From contig DFYY01000012.1 in assembly GCA_002383485.1 (NCBI GenBank), positions 111,033-175,032 on the forward strand: a DNA stretch of 64,000 nt, given 5' to 3'. This document shows, in pieces, positions 40,663 to 49,267 of this stretch (position 1 is the stretch's first letter; each line of letters opens with the position of its first letter). This stretch comes from Bacteroidales bacterium UBA4070. Its GTDB lineage: Bacteria > Bacteroidota > Bacteroidia > Bacteroidales > VadinHA17. The translations under genes were made by a program, and so were the position numbers. The notes under the pieces were generated by a model. The model saw only the letters and a program-made list of their open reading frames with translations. It searched no databases and was not told the origin of the DNA.

Positions 40663-41907
40663 ATGGATTCACGCAGCATATTACATCTTGACCTCGACAC
40701 CTTTTTCGTGTCGGTGGAGAGGGTTCGTGACAGCCGGCTCAACGGCCGTCCCGTGATCATCGGCGGCAGCTCGGACCGCGGGGTGGTCTCGAGCTGCAGT
40801 TACGAGGCGCGCAGGTTCGGTGTCAGCTCGGCCATGCCGATGAAGATGGCCCGTGCCATGTGTCCCGAGGCAGTTTACATCCGCGGTGACATGGAGATGT
40901 ACACGAAGTATTCGAGGATGGTGACTGACATCATCGCCGACAAGGCGCCGCTCTATGAGAAGGCATCGGTGGATGAACACTACATTGATCTCACGGGGAT
41001 GGAACGCTTTCACGGCTGTGCACGATGGGCACATGAACTGCGTGACACGATTATAAATGAGACGGGATTGCCCATCTCGCTGGGACTGTCAGTCAACAAG
41101 ACCGTCTCGAAGATTGCTGCCGGCGAGGCCAAGCCCAATGGTGAGCGGGAGGTGGTGCAGCAGCAGGTCCTCCCCTTCCTTGATCCCCTCTCCATCAGGA
41201 AGATACCGATGATAGGACAGAAGACCTATCACACGCTGCGTTCGATGGGCATCTCCACGATAAACACCCTGCGGAACATCCCCGCGGAGATGCTGGAGTC
41301 GCTCATGGGCCAGAATGGCATGGAGATATGGAAGAAGGCCAACGGCATTGACAACACGCCGGTAATCAGCTACTCCGAACAGAAGTCGATCAGCACCGAG
41401 CATACCTTTGACCGTGACACAACTGACACGGTGATGCTCAACCAGCTGATAGTGAGCATGACCGAGAAGCTGGCATATGAGCTGCGGCGCCAGGAGAAGC
41501 TGGCATCGTGTCTCACGGTGCGGATAAGATACTCTGATTTTGACACTCACACGCTGCAGCAGCGGATACCCTACACTGCCTTTGATCATGTGCTCATCAG
41601 CGAAGCGCAGAGTCTCTTCCGGCGTCTCTGGCAGCGGAGGATGCTCATCAGGCTTATCGGGGTGAAGGTGAGCGGCCTGGTGCGGGGTGTTCAGCAGCTG
41701 AACATGTTTGAGGACACGCCTGAGATGGTGAGTCTCTATATGACTATGGACAGCCTGCGTGGCCGTTTCGGACGGTATGCCATCCGCCGGGCGGCCGGGG
41801 TGATGACCGCCGCGGAGCGCAGCGAGCGCGAGCTCAGAAAGGCGTCGGAACTGCTGACGGAGAAGTCACGCATGGAGGAACGGTTGAGGGGATGGCACTA
41901 TTATTAG
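40663..41907 (+). CDS. dinB: Y-family DNA polymerase IV-like (DinB)
   Basis: 414 residues. Translesion polymerase: palm motif HLDLDTFFVSVE with the first metal-binding Asp and steric-gate Phe, YEARRFGVSSAMP in the fingers, the catalytic SVDEHYIDLTG, and a helix-hairpin-helix (RKIPMIGQKTYHTLRSMGI). The little finger domain is complete. It lies divergent from the S24 repressor and 79 bp before a DnaE-like polymerase, the standard inducible mutagenesis pairing. Expression is probably LexA-like controlled through the 40493-40536 sites. Confidence 0.93.
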   Translation: MDSRSILHLDLDTFFVSVERVRDSRLNGRPVIIGGSSDRGVVSSCSYEARRFGVSSAMPMKMARAMCPEAVYIRGDMEMYTKYSRMVTDIIADKAPLYEKASVDEHYIDLTGMERFHGCARWAHELRDTIINETGLPISLGLSVNKTVSKIAAGEAKPNGEREVVQQQVLPFLDPLSIRKIPMIGQKTYHTLRSMGISTINTLRNIPAEMLESLMGQNGMEIWKKANGIDNTPVISYSEQKSISTEHTFDRDTTDTVMLNQLIVSMTEKLAYELRRQEKLASCLTVRIRYSDFDTHTLQQRIPYTAFDHVLISEAQSLFRRLWQRRMLIRLIGVKVSGLVRGVQQLNMFEDTPEMVSLYMTMDSLRGRFGRYAIRRAAGVMTAAERSERELRKASELLTEKSRMEERLRGWHYY

Positions 41908-41913
41908 AAATTT

Positions 41914-41974
41914 GCGATTTTCGATTGGCGATTTTCGATTTTTTCCAATTCGCAATTCGCAATTCGCAATTCGC
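41914..41974 (+). repeat. Tandem words between dinB and dnaE-like gene
   Basis: Two copies of a 14-bp unit GCGATTTTCGATT(G/T) (41914-41941) and four exact copies of AATTCGC (41947-41974). Fills nearly the whole gap. Confidence 0.8.
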
Positions 41975-41986
41975 ACATCTTCAGAC

Positions 41987-44900
41987 ATGTATATAAACTG
42001 TCACTCATATAACAGCCTGCGATACGGCACCCTCACGGTGGAGCACCTTTCTGAGCTCGCTGCAGCTGCGGGCGTGGAGCGACTGGTGCTGACTGACATC
42101 AACAATACTACCGGTGTACCCGATTTTGTGCGAGAGTGCCGCAGCCGCAACATCACCCCGGCCGCCGGGATCGAGTTTCGCGACGGCAACAGGCTGCTGT
42201 ATATCGGCATAGCCCGCAATAACGAGGGTTTCCGGGAGCTTAACGAGTTCCTCACGCATCATAACATCACCGGCGAGCCGCTCCCTCCCCGTCCTCCCTC
42301 CTTGCCCAACGCCTACGTCATCTACCCGGCCGGCGGCGGAATGAGCGGCGGCGCCGCGGTGCGGGAAAACGGTCCCACTGGCTCATTCAACGTCAGCGCG
42401 GTGCCGCGTGACAGCTGCTCCGGCAGCGGAGCCGCCGGAGCAGCCTCTGCCTCAGGACACCCCCGCATCCCCCCCGCCACAATGCGGGATAATGAATACC
42501 TCGGCATACGCCCCTCCGCCGCCGGCCGCCTCCTAACAGCATCAAAAAAGGATCTGTCGAAATACGTTATCCTCCAGCCTGTTACAATGGAATCACCTGC
42601 TGACTACCCCATACACCGCAGCCTGCGCGCCGTGGATAACAACCTGCTCCTCAGTCGCCTTACCCCGGAGATGACCGCTCTGCCCGATGAATACATCACC
42701 TCCGAAACTCAGACAGCAAGCCCCTTCAGCATGTGGCCGCAGGTCATCAATAACACGCGCAGGTTGCTGAACGACTGCTCACTGGAGATAGACTTCACCA
42801 CCCCGAAAAACAAGAAGATATATTCTGCAAGCAGGTATGATGACAAGCTGCTGCTGGAGAAACTGGCATGGGACGGCATGAAGTACCGCTACGGACCAAA
42901 CAACAGGACGGCACAGGAACGGGTCAGGCACGAACTGGAGATCATTGACCGCCTCGGCTTCTCATCCTATTTTCTCATAACATGGGACATCATCCGCTAC
43001 TCGATGGCTTGCGGTTTTTACCACGTGGGACGAGGCAGCGGAGCCAACTCCGTCGTTGCCTACTGCCTGAAGATCACAAATGTTGACCCCATCGATCTGA
43101 ACCTTTACTTCGAGCGTTTCATCAACCCGAAAAGGACATCGCCGCCCGATTTCGACATAGACTATTCCTGGAAAGAACGTGATACTGTCACGGAGTACAT
43201 CTTCCGCCGTTACGGCCACCGTCACACAGCTCTCCTGGGTACCATCAACACTTTCCGCGGCAAGTCAATAGTCCGCGAGCTGGGAAAGGTGCACGGCCTG
43301 CCCGTGGAAGAGATTGACGCCCTGATCAGCAGTCCTTCTGCTGAGAGCAACAGAGGTGATATCCAGAATCTTATCTTCGAGACCGGGAACAGGATTGCCG
43401 ATTTCCCAAATCTCCGGAGCATCCATGCCGGCGGGGTGCTCATCTCGGAAGAACCGCTCTGCTGTTACACGGCCCTCGACATGCCGCCAAAGGGATTCCC
43501 CACGACGCAGTGGGACATGTATACCGCTGAAGAGCTTGGATATGAGAAGCTTGACATACTAAGCCAGAGGGGCATCGGGCACATCAGGGAGAGTGCAGAG
43601 ATTATCCGCGCCAACTGCGGCGTGGATGTTGACGTGCATGCAATACAGAAGTTCAAGAATGATCCGCTCGTGAAGGATCACCTTCGTCGCGGCGACGCCA
43701 AGGGGTGTTTTTATATTGAGAGTCCCGCCATGCGGGGGCTGCTCAAAAAGCTGCAGTGCGATGATTACCTGACACTTGTGGCTGCCAGCTCGGTCATTCG
43801 TCCGGGGGTGGCACGTTCAGGGATGATGCGGCAGTTCATCTACCGCTTTCATAACCCGGACAAATTCGAATACATCCACCCGGTGATGAAGGATCTGCTC
43901 AGCGAGACCTTCGGGGTGATGGTCTACCAGGAGGATGTGCTTAAGGTATGTCACCACTTCGCAGGCCTTGACCTTTCTGATGCTGACACGTTGCGCAGGG
44001 CAATGAGCGGCAAGTACCGGTCACGCAGGGAGATGCAGAAGATCACCGAACGGTTTTTCAGCAACTGCCTCGACAAAGGTTACCCTGATGAGATCACGAA
44101 GGAGGTGTGGCGTCAGATTGAGTCGTTTGCGGGCTACTCCTTCTCCAAGGCTCACTCTGCCTCCTATGCCGTGGAGAGCTTTCAGAGCCTCTGGCTCAAG
44201 TCGCACTACCCGCTGGAGTTCATGGTGGCGGTGATAAACAACTTCGGGGGATTCTACCGCACATGGGTCTACCTGCAGGAGGCCCGCCGCGAGGGTGCGG
44301 TCATAGAAGCACCCTGCATCAACCGCAGCACATACAAGACCACCATATATGGCGAAACCATATTCATTGGACTGGTTCACATCCAGGGACTGGAGACAAA
44401 CCTGGCAAAGGCAATCATTGCTGATCGCGATAAGTATGGTAATTTCAACGGACTGGAAGATTTTATATCACGTATTGGTTCAGGTATTGAGCAGACGGTG
44501 ATCCTGATACGTACCGGGGCGTTTCGCTTCACCGGGAAGAGCAAGGCGCTGCTTCTGTGGGAGGCTCACCTGCTTATAAACAGGGGTAAGACCGAGACTG
44601 CCCGCACCCTGTTTAACCCGGAGCCGAAAAAGTTCACAATGCCGCCCTTCGAACAGTCGCGCCTTGAAGATGCCTATGACGAGATAGAGTTGCTGGGCTT
44701 TCCGGTAACACGGACATGGTTTGACATGCTTCAGACGAAGTACCGGGGCGAGGTCTCCGCCTCCGGGATGCCGGGCGTCCCCGGCCGCAGTGTGAGGATG
44801 GTAGGACACCTGGTTAATGTAAAGTATATCAAGACGATGAAGAATGAATGGATGAACTTCGGATGCTTCATTGACCACGAGGGTGATTTTTTTGACACGG

Positions 44901-45049
44901 TCCATTTCCCGCAGTCGCTGGCCGGCTGGCCATTTCGTGGCAGCGGCACATATCTCATCCAGGGCAAGGTGGTTGAAGAGTTCGGAAGCTGTTCCGTGGA
45001 GGTGGAGAAGATGGCGAAGTTGCCGGTGCAACCTGATCCAAGGTATTGA
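41987..45049 (+). CDS. DnaE-like DNA polymerase III alpha subunit of the mutagenesis cassette
   Basis: 1020 residues from ATG 41987; the frame upstream only reads the AATTCGC repeats. Opens MYINCHSYNSLRYG, where the first PHP histidine of HxH is Asn, so the PHP nuclease is probably inactive. Polymerase motifs: VGRGSGANSVVAYCL and the catalytic PDFDIDYSW. A C-terminal OB-type region (about 930-1010) follows helix-hairpin-helix segments. Between residues about 110 and 165 there is a Gly/Ala/Pro/Ser-rich stretch (PAGGGMSGGAAV, GSGAAGAASASG) absent from relatives I know. Likely error-prone partner of DinB. Confidence 0.9.
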   Translation: MYINCHSYNSLRYGTLTVEHLSELAAAAGVERLVLTDINNTTGVPDFVRECRSRNITPAAGIEFRDGNRLLYIGIARNNEGFRELNEFLTHHNITGEPLPPRPPSLPNAYVIYPAGGGMSGGAAVRENGPTGSFNVSAVPRDSCSGSGAAGAASASGHPRIPPATMRDNEYLGIRPSAAGRLLTASKKDLSKYVILQPVTMESPADYPIHRSLRAVDNNLLLSRLTPEMTALPDEYITSETQTASPFSMWPQVINNTRRLLNDCSLEIDFTTPKNKKIYSASRYDDKLLLEKLAWDGMKYRYGPNNRTAQERVRHELEIIDRLGFSSYFLITWDIIRYSMACGFYHVGRGSGANSVVAYCLKITNVDPIDLNLYFERFINPKRTSPPDFDIDYSWKERDTVTEYIFRRYGHRHTALLGTINTFRGKSIVRELGKVHGLPVEEIDALISSPSAESNRGDIQNLIFETGNRIADFPNLRSIHAGGVLISEEPLCCYTALDMPPKGFPTTQWDMYTAEELGYEKLDILSQRGIGHIRESAEIIRANCGVDVDVHAIQKFKNDPLVKDHLRRGDAKGCFYIESPAMRGLLKKLQCDDYLTLVAASSVIRPGVARSGMMRQFIYRFHNPDKFEYIHPVMKDLLSETFGVMVYQEDVLKVCHHFAGLDLSDADTLRRAMSGKYRSRREMQKITERFFSNCLDKGYPDEITKEVWRQIESFAGYSFSKAHSASYAVESFQSLWLKSHYPLEFMVAVINNFGGFYRTWVYLQEARREGAVIEAPCINRSTYKTTIYGETIFIGLVHIQGLETNLAKAIIADRDKYGNFNGLEDFISRIGSGIEQTVILIRTGAFRFTGKSKALLLWEAHLLINRGKTETARTLFNPEPKKFTMPPFEQSRLEDAYDEIELLGFPVTRTWFDMLQTKYRGEVSASGMPGVPGRSVRMVGHLVNVKYIKTMKNEWMNFGCFIDHEGDFFDTVHFPQSLAGWPFRGSGTYLIQGKVVEEFGSCSVEVEKMAKLPVQPDPRY

Positions 45050-45140
45050 AAGTTAAAAGTCCGTAAAGTCTGTAAAGTCGAAAGTCTGAAGGTCAGTCTT
45101 CAATTATTCAGCTACTATGACTGCCGACTGTGGACCCGCT
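45050..45140 (+). repeat. AAAGTC-word tract after the dnaE-like gene
   Basis: AAAGTCCGT, AAAGTCTGT, AAAGTCG and AAAGTCTGAAGG follow each other, then GACTGCCGACTG. The words match the tract before dinB and the one at 962-994. Confidence 0.55.
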
Positions 45141-45155
45141 ATTACCTAATGCCCG

Positions 45156-47330
45156 CTAATTGTCTACCCTTATTACCCGGGTGATGCCCTTGACAGACTG
45201 TATCTTCTTGATGATTCCGTATAGCACGTTGACGCTCGGCACCAGCAGCTCGGTGCGCCCCTCGAAGAGGCCGTTGTTCATGCTGTATGTGAAGTTTTTG
45301 ACCGCCACGCCCCGGTACTCGGCAAGAATTTCAGAGATCCGCGCCACGATCCCCAGGTTCTCGACACCTGTCAGCCTGACAGAGGTGAGGAATCCTCTCG
45401 AGGCATCAAGCCTGGTCCAGCGTGCCCTTAGAACCCTGTAGGGGAAGCTGGATATCATGAAATCGGCATTCGGACAGGTGGCTCGGTGGATCTTGATCCC
45501 CTCAAGCACAGTCACGAACCCGAAGATGCGGTCGCCGAACACCGGGTTGCAGCATTTGGCAAGCTTATAGTCGAGTCCTTCAACCTTCTCATCTATAACA
45601 AGATAATCGCCGCTGGCCGTAGTGACCTCCTCCTGGGTGTGAATCTCAGGAGCCCTGGCGTGGCTCTCCTCAGGGTGTTCTTCTGCCTTGAGAAGGACTT
45701 TCTTGATCTGAAGGAGGTCAATCTCACCGATGGCGATGCTGAAATAGAGATCCTGTGATGTTTTAAATCCGTACTCGGTCAGCAGTCTGACCACTGTGGC
45801 ATCACCGTACGGTATCTTCCAGTTCTTCAGTCTGCGGGTAAGTATCTCCTTGCCTTCGGCTGCCAGCTTGAATTTCTCCTCGTTGAGAGCCTGTCTGATC
45901 TTCGTGCGGGCCTTGTTGGTGATTACAAACGACAGCCAGTCGCGTTTAGGAGTCTGTTTCACGGATGTGATGACCGATACATGGTCTCCGTTCTGAAGCT
46001 TCTGCTTAAGCTGCACATTTCGGCCGTTAACCTTTCCCCCGATGCATTTGGAGCCCACCTCGGTGTGAATGTCAAAGGCGAAGTCGAGCAGTGTTGCTCC
46101 AACGGGCAGTTGCCTCACCTCGCCCCTGGGGGTAAAGACGAAGACCTCGTCGGCATATAGTCCGGGACGGATATCGCCGAGAAGGTCGCTTCCCTCCTTT
46201 TCGGATGCTCCGAGCACCTCACGCATCTGTGCCATCCATGCATCGAGTCCTCCTTCGCCCCTGACACCCTTGTAACGGAAATGGGCAGCAAGGCCTTTCT
46301 CTGCTATCTCATCCATACGCCTGGTGCGGATCTGCACCTCCACCCACTTGCCGGTGGAAGTAGCTACAGTTGTGTGAAGCGACTCATACCCGTTAGTCTT
46401 GGGCACCGATATCCAGTCGCGCATCCTGCTCGGGTCAGGCTGATAAATATCGGTAATCACCGAGTATACCTGCCAGCAGGAGGATTTCTCATGAGCCGGG
46501 TCAGCATCGATAATGATTCTTATTGCGAAGATATCGAAGACCTCTTCGAAGGCGACACCTTGGCGCTTCATCTTCTGCCAGATGGAGTGGATTGATTTGG
46601 TGCGGCTCTTGAGTTCATATTTCATGCCCAGTGCATTGAGCTTCTCCGTAACGGGAGCGGAAAATTCTCTGATGAGTCTGTTCCTGGATGTTGTAGTTTG
46701 CTTTAACCGAGACTCAATTACATTGTATTCAGCCGGTTCCATGAGTTTCATGGCCAGATCTTCCATCTCCGATTTGATGTTGTAATAACCCAGTCGGTGT
46801 GCCAGGGGTGCGAAGAGAAAATAGGTCTCCGATGCTACAGGAAGCCTCTCCTTTTCCGACAGCCAGTCGAGGCGCCTCATGACAAGGAGTCGCTCTGCGA
46901 GAGCTATCAGAATGACCCTGCCATCGTCTGCCAGTGACAGCAGCAGTTTCCGAAAGTTTTCCGCCTGACCGGAGAAGTCCCTGCCTCTGAGGGCGGTGAC
47001 GCGTGACAACCCTAAGATGACCTCTTTTATTGACGGGTCATTGAGGGTGTCAATTCTCTCCCAGGCTTCCGATCCTTCCCTGATGCCTGAGAGCATGGCG
47101 CTGATAACGGCGGAGGTGCCCAGCCCGATAGCTGAGGCGGTCACTCTTGCCAGCTCGAGGTAATAGAGTGGCAGAGGTTCACCAAGGTACTTGGTATCTG
47201 ACGGGTAGTATGTCCTTGCGATATCCGTGGCAAGGCTCAGCGCCTTCCTGTCCGTGTCGGAGACCGGGGCAGGAAGGGCTTTGAGCACCAGGCTCTGCCT
47301 GCTGCGTATCTGTGCTGCCAGTTCAGCCAT
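45156..47330 (-). CDS. RelA/SpoT family (p)ppGpp synthetase with degenerate hydrolase domain
   Basis: 724 residues. The N-terminal domain keeps the RSH fold, but the HD pair of the hydrolase (usual LLHDxxED) reads AMLSGIREG, and the ADRLHNMRT motif reads AERLLVMRRL, so ppGpp hydrolysis is not expected. The synthetase domain is intact (EVFDIFAIRIIID, RMRDWISVPKTNGYESLHT, VEVQIRT). TGS (VFTPRGEVRQLPVGATLLDFAF), a conserved zinc-finger-type region (KCCNPVFGDRIFGFVT) and a C-terminal ACT domain follow. A ribosome-linked stringent response enzyme; a hydrolase partner must be elsewhere. Confidence 0.9.
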   Translation of the reverse strand: MAELAAQIRSRQSLVLKALPAPVSDTDRKALSLATDIARTYYPSDTKYLGEPLPLYYLELARVTASAIGLGTSAVISAMLSGIREGSEAWERIDTLNDPSIKEVILGLSRVTALRGRDFSGQAENFRKLLLSLADDGRVILIALAERLLVMRRLDWLSEKERLPVASETYFLFAPLAHRLGYYNIKSEMEDLAMKLMEPAEYNVIESRLKQTTTSRNRLIREFSAPVTEKLNALGMKYELKSRTKSIHSIWQKMKRQGVAFEEVFDIFAIRIIIDADPAHEKSSCWQVYSVITDIYQPDPSRMRDWISVPKTNGYESLHTTVATSTGKWVEVQIRTRRMDEIAEKGLAAHFRYKGVRGEGGLDAWMAQMREVLGASEKEGSDLLGDIRPGLYADEVFVFTPRGEVRQLPVGATLLDFAFDIHTEVGSKCIGGKVNGRNVQLKQKLQNGDHVSVITSVKQTPKRDWLSFVITNKARTKIRQALNEEKFKLAAEGKEILTRRLKNWKIPYGDATVVRLLTEYGFKTSQDLYFSIAIGEIDLLQIKKVLLKAEEHPEESHARAPEIHTQEEVTTASGDYLVIDEKVEGLDYKLAKCCNPVFGDRIFGFVTVLEGIKIHRATCPNADFMISSFPYRVLRARWTRLDASRGFLTSVRLTGVENLGIVARISEILAEYRGVAVKNFTYSMNNGLFEGRTELLVPSVNVLYGIIKKIQSVKGITRVIRVDN

Positions 47331-47335
47331 GGTTA

Positions 47336-48157
47336 TTATTTAAGGGGTGAATTGGGCTCCCTCTTCATCTCGAGGTAGTAGGCATAGTCAACCAGCGCGG
47401 GGGTGACTCTCTGCAGCAGTGCCGTGAACCTGCCGGCCCACGTCATGATCTTGTTTCTCTTCTTCTTCCGGATACCCTTGAGAATCCAGCGTGCGACAAA
47501 CTCAGGTGACATCATCTTCTTCTCTTCCCTGGGTGAGCTTCCCTGTTCTGTACCATCGGCAAGAAGAGCGCGTTTACGGACTTCTGAAGTGGTGAATCCC
47601 GGTGCAATTATCATCACATGAAGTTTCTTCTTAAGGTTCTCAATCCTTATAGTCTCAAGAAAACCGTGAATTGCAAACTTGGAGGCTGAGTATCCGGTAC
47701 GACCCGGCAGACCGTGAAATCCTGCGGTTGAAGAGACACCGACGATCGATCCCCTGTTCTTCACGATATAGGGAAGTGCATACTTTGTACAATAGACTGT
47801 ACTCCAGAAATTAACATCCATAAGTCGCTTTAATACAGAGATATCCACATCGTCAAATAAAGCTCTCATTGATATTCCTGCATTATTGATCAGGATATGG
47901 ATTGTGCCGAATTTTTCAATGGTTTTTTGCACCAGTATGCGGCACTCCTCCTCATTGGCGACATCAGTTGTGCATGAGAGGGTTTCCGCGCCCATGGCAA
48001 TTATTTCCTGCTCCAGTTCAGCCAGTCGTTCAGCTGAGCGGGCTGCGAGCACCACCTTGCTGCCATTGCGGGCAAATTCCAGTGCCGTGGCTCTGCCGAT
48101 ACCTGAAGAAGCACCGGTGACAATCACTACTTTATCGCGGAATATATTGCTTTTCAT
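47336..48157 (-). CDS. SDR family oxidoreductase
   Basis: 273 residues. Classical short-chain dehydrogenase with VTGASSGIGRATALEFA, NADP-favouring VLAARSAERL, NNAGIS, catalytic Ser (VSSTAGF) and YSASKFAIHGFLET. C-terminal basic helix (KKKRNKIMTWAGRF). Resembles the DltE/SadH-type reductases; substrate unknown. It ends 5 bases before the relA-like gene and may be co-transcribed with it. Confidence 0.88.
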   Translation of the reverse strand: MKSNIFRDKVVIVTGASSGIGRATALEFARNGSKVVLAARSAERLAELEQEIIAMGAETLSCTTDVANEEECRILVQKTIEKFGTIHILINNAGISMRALFDDVDISVLKRLMDVNFWSTVYCTKYALPYIVKNRGSIVGVSSTAGFHGLPGRTGYSASKFAIHGFLETIRIENLKKKLHVMIIAPGFTTSEVRKRALLADGTEQGSSPREEKKMMSPEFVARWILKGIRKKKRNKIMTWAGRFTALLQRVTPALVDYAYYLEMKREPNSPLK

Positions 48158-48251
48158 ATGCTTTCAGACGAAGGATAAATATAATAACATTTTGCCGTTA
48201 CCGGGTCCGGTGATTAAATTTTTACAATTTTCGGTAAAAGTGAGGATTTTT

Positions 48252-48282
48252 TTTGACAGGAGATTTTTTTGTCCTACATTTG
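48252..48282 (+). promoter_or_regulatory. tRNA-Lys promoter
   Basis: TTTG (48252-48255), exactly 19 bases, TACATTTG (48275-48282): a perfect Bacteroidota promoter 19 bases before the tRNA. Confidence 0.9.
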
Positions 48283-48301
48283 CACTCTCAAAAATTGGAC
48301 T

Positions 48302-48374
48302 GATTCAGTAGCTCAGCTGGTAGAGCACATCCCTTTTAAGGATGGGGTCCTGGGTTCGAGCCCCAGCTGGATCA
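48302..48374 (+). tRNA. tRNA-Lys (TTT)
   Basis: Acceptor GATTCAG/CTGGATC, D arm GCTC/GAGC, anticodon arm CATCC-CTTTTAA-GGATG giving TTT, T arm CTGGG-TTCGAGC-CCCAG. CCA not encoded. Its 3' third is repeated 134 bp downstream. Confidence 0.95.
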
Positions 48375-48377
48375 CAT

Positions 48378-48401
48378 GGCAGCCGGAAGGCTGCCTTTTT
48401 T
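48378..48401 (+). terminator. tRNA-Lys terminator
   Basis: GGCAGCC-GGAA-GGCTGCC then six T; a second identical hairpin with seven T ends the duplicated copy at 48512-48536. Confidence 0.88.
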
Positions 48402-48442
48402 ATTTCCGGATGGCTCGAACCGCCAGCCCTGCAATCCGGCTG

Positions 48443-48482
48443 CTTCGCTGGAATGACCCACCGGGTCATTCCTTTACGCTCG
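48443..48482 (+). repeat. REP-like palindrome, copy 1
   Basis: TTCGCT, two bases, AATGACCC-ACC-GGGTCATT, then a spacer and ACGCTCG. The same arrangement occurs inverted at 55451-55489. Confidence 0.65.
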
Positions 48483-48564
48483 CACCGGTTCGAGCCCCAG
48501 CTGGATCACATGGCAGCCGGAAGGCTGCCTTTTTTTGAGGGGAAGCTGTATATTAAAGTATTGT

Positions 48565-48660
48565 TTTACAGTCCTTTATGCTCTACGTGCATCAACGGTG
48601 CAGTGCATACCCCTTAGCCAGCAAAACAAATACTTACCCGTAGGGATTATAGAATTGTAT
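48565..48660 (+). repeat. Dispersed GTA-loop hairpin, diverged copy E
   Basis: Contains ATGCTC-TAC-GTGCAT (inverted half, imperfect) and, further on, CCC-GTA-GGG (48637-48645) followed by AGAATTGTA (48651-48659). The rest of the gap before the Lrp gene holds no gene. Confidence 0.5.
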
Positions 48661-48725
48661 AGACATCTGTAATAAACAAAGGTCGACCCGACAGGACGAC
48701 CCTTATGATCTTAACGCCGTTAAAG

Positions 48726-49196
48726 TTATTTTGAAAGCACCGGTATCTGCCTGCTGATAGATTCCTCGAGGGAGATCAGTGTTTCCGTGCGCATGATACC
48801 GGGGATGGCCTGTATCTTTTCAGTCAGCACTTCACGGAGATGCTCATTATCATGTGTGTAAACCTTGATAAACAGCGAATAATTACCTGTTGTGTAATGA
48901 CATTCAATAACTTCAGGAATATCCTTCAGCTTGTTGATCGCCTCCTTGTATTTGCCCGGATTATCCAGGTAAAGGCCAATGTAGGCACATGTTCTGAATC
49001 CCACCATAATCGGATCCACCTTGAATTCCGATCCCTTGATTACACCGATCCTGATCAGTCTCTGAACCCTTTGATGAATGGCTGCACCAGAGACATTGCA
49101 GTCGCGCGCAACCTCAAGATAGGGTATCCTTGCATTCTTGGTAATGATATCCAGGATCTTCCTATCCAGATTGTCAATTTGCAAATTTTCTGCCAT
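48726..49196 (-). CDS. Lrp/AsnC family transcriptional regulator
   Basis: 156 residues: N-terminal helix-turn-helix (IPYLEVARDCNVSGAAIHQRVQRL) and a C-terminal RAM/ACT-like ligand domain (KVDPIMVGFRTCAYIGLYL, YSLFIKVYTHDNEHLREVL). Family members bind amino acids and form octamers. ATG 49196 is preceded by a TAAATTTG -7 match. Target genes unknown; no amino acid genes adjoin it. Confidence 0.92.
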   Translation of the reverse strand: MAENLQIDNLDRKILDIITKNARIPYLEVARDCNVSGAAIHQRVQRLIRIGVIKGSEFKVDPIMVGFRTCAYIGLYLDNPGKYKEAINKLKDIPEVIECHYTTGNYSLFIKVYTHDNEHLREVLTEKIQAIPGIMRTETLISLEESISRQIPVLSK

Positions 49197-49267
49197 GATT
49201 ACTTTCTATAATTTAGTCAATGAATATAATTCTGCCCCTAAACTTGCAAATTTAAAGCAAATCAGAT

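Larger units (their letters stand above)
48353..48535 (+). repeat. Direct repeat of tRNA-Lys 3' end plus terminator
   Basis: A 49-bp segment at 48353-48401 (T loop, acceptor strand, hairpin, T-run) is repeated without mismatch at 48487-48535, unit spacing 134 bp. It resembles the paired att-like ends left by integration into a tRNA gene, with only 85 bp remaining between, or a local duplication. Confidence 0.8.

Noticed and set aside
41947..41974. Possible CRISPR-like array (AATTCGC repeats)
   Set aside because: Units are 7 bp with no spacers; a simple tandem repeat. No CRISPR array or cas gene was seen in the window.
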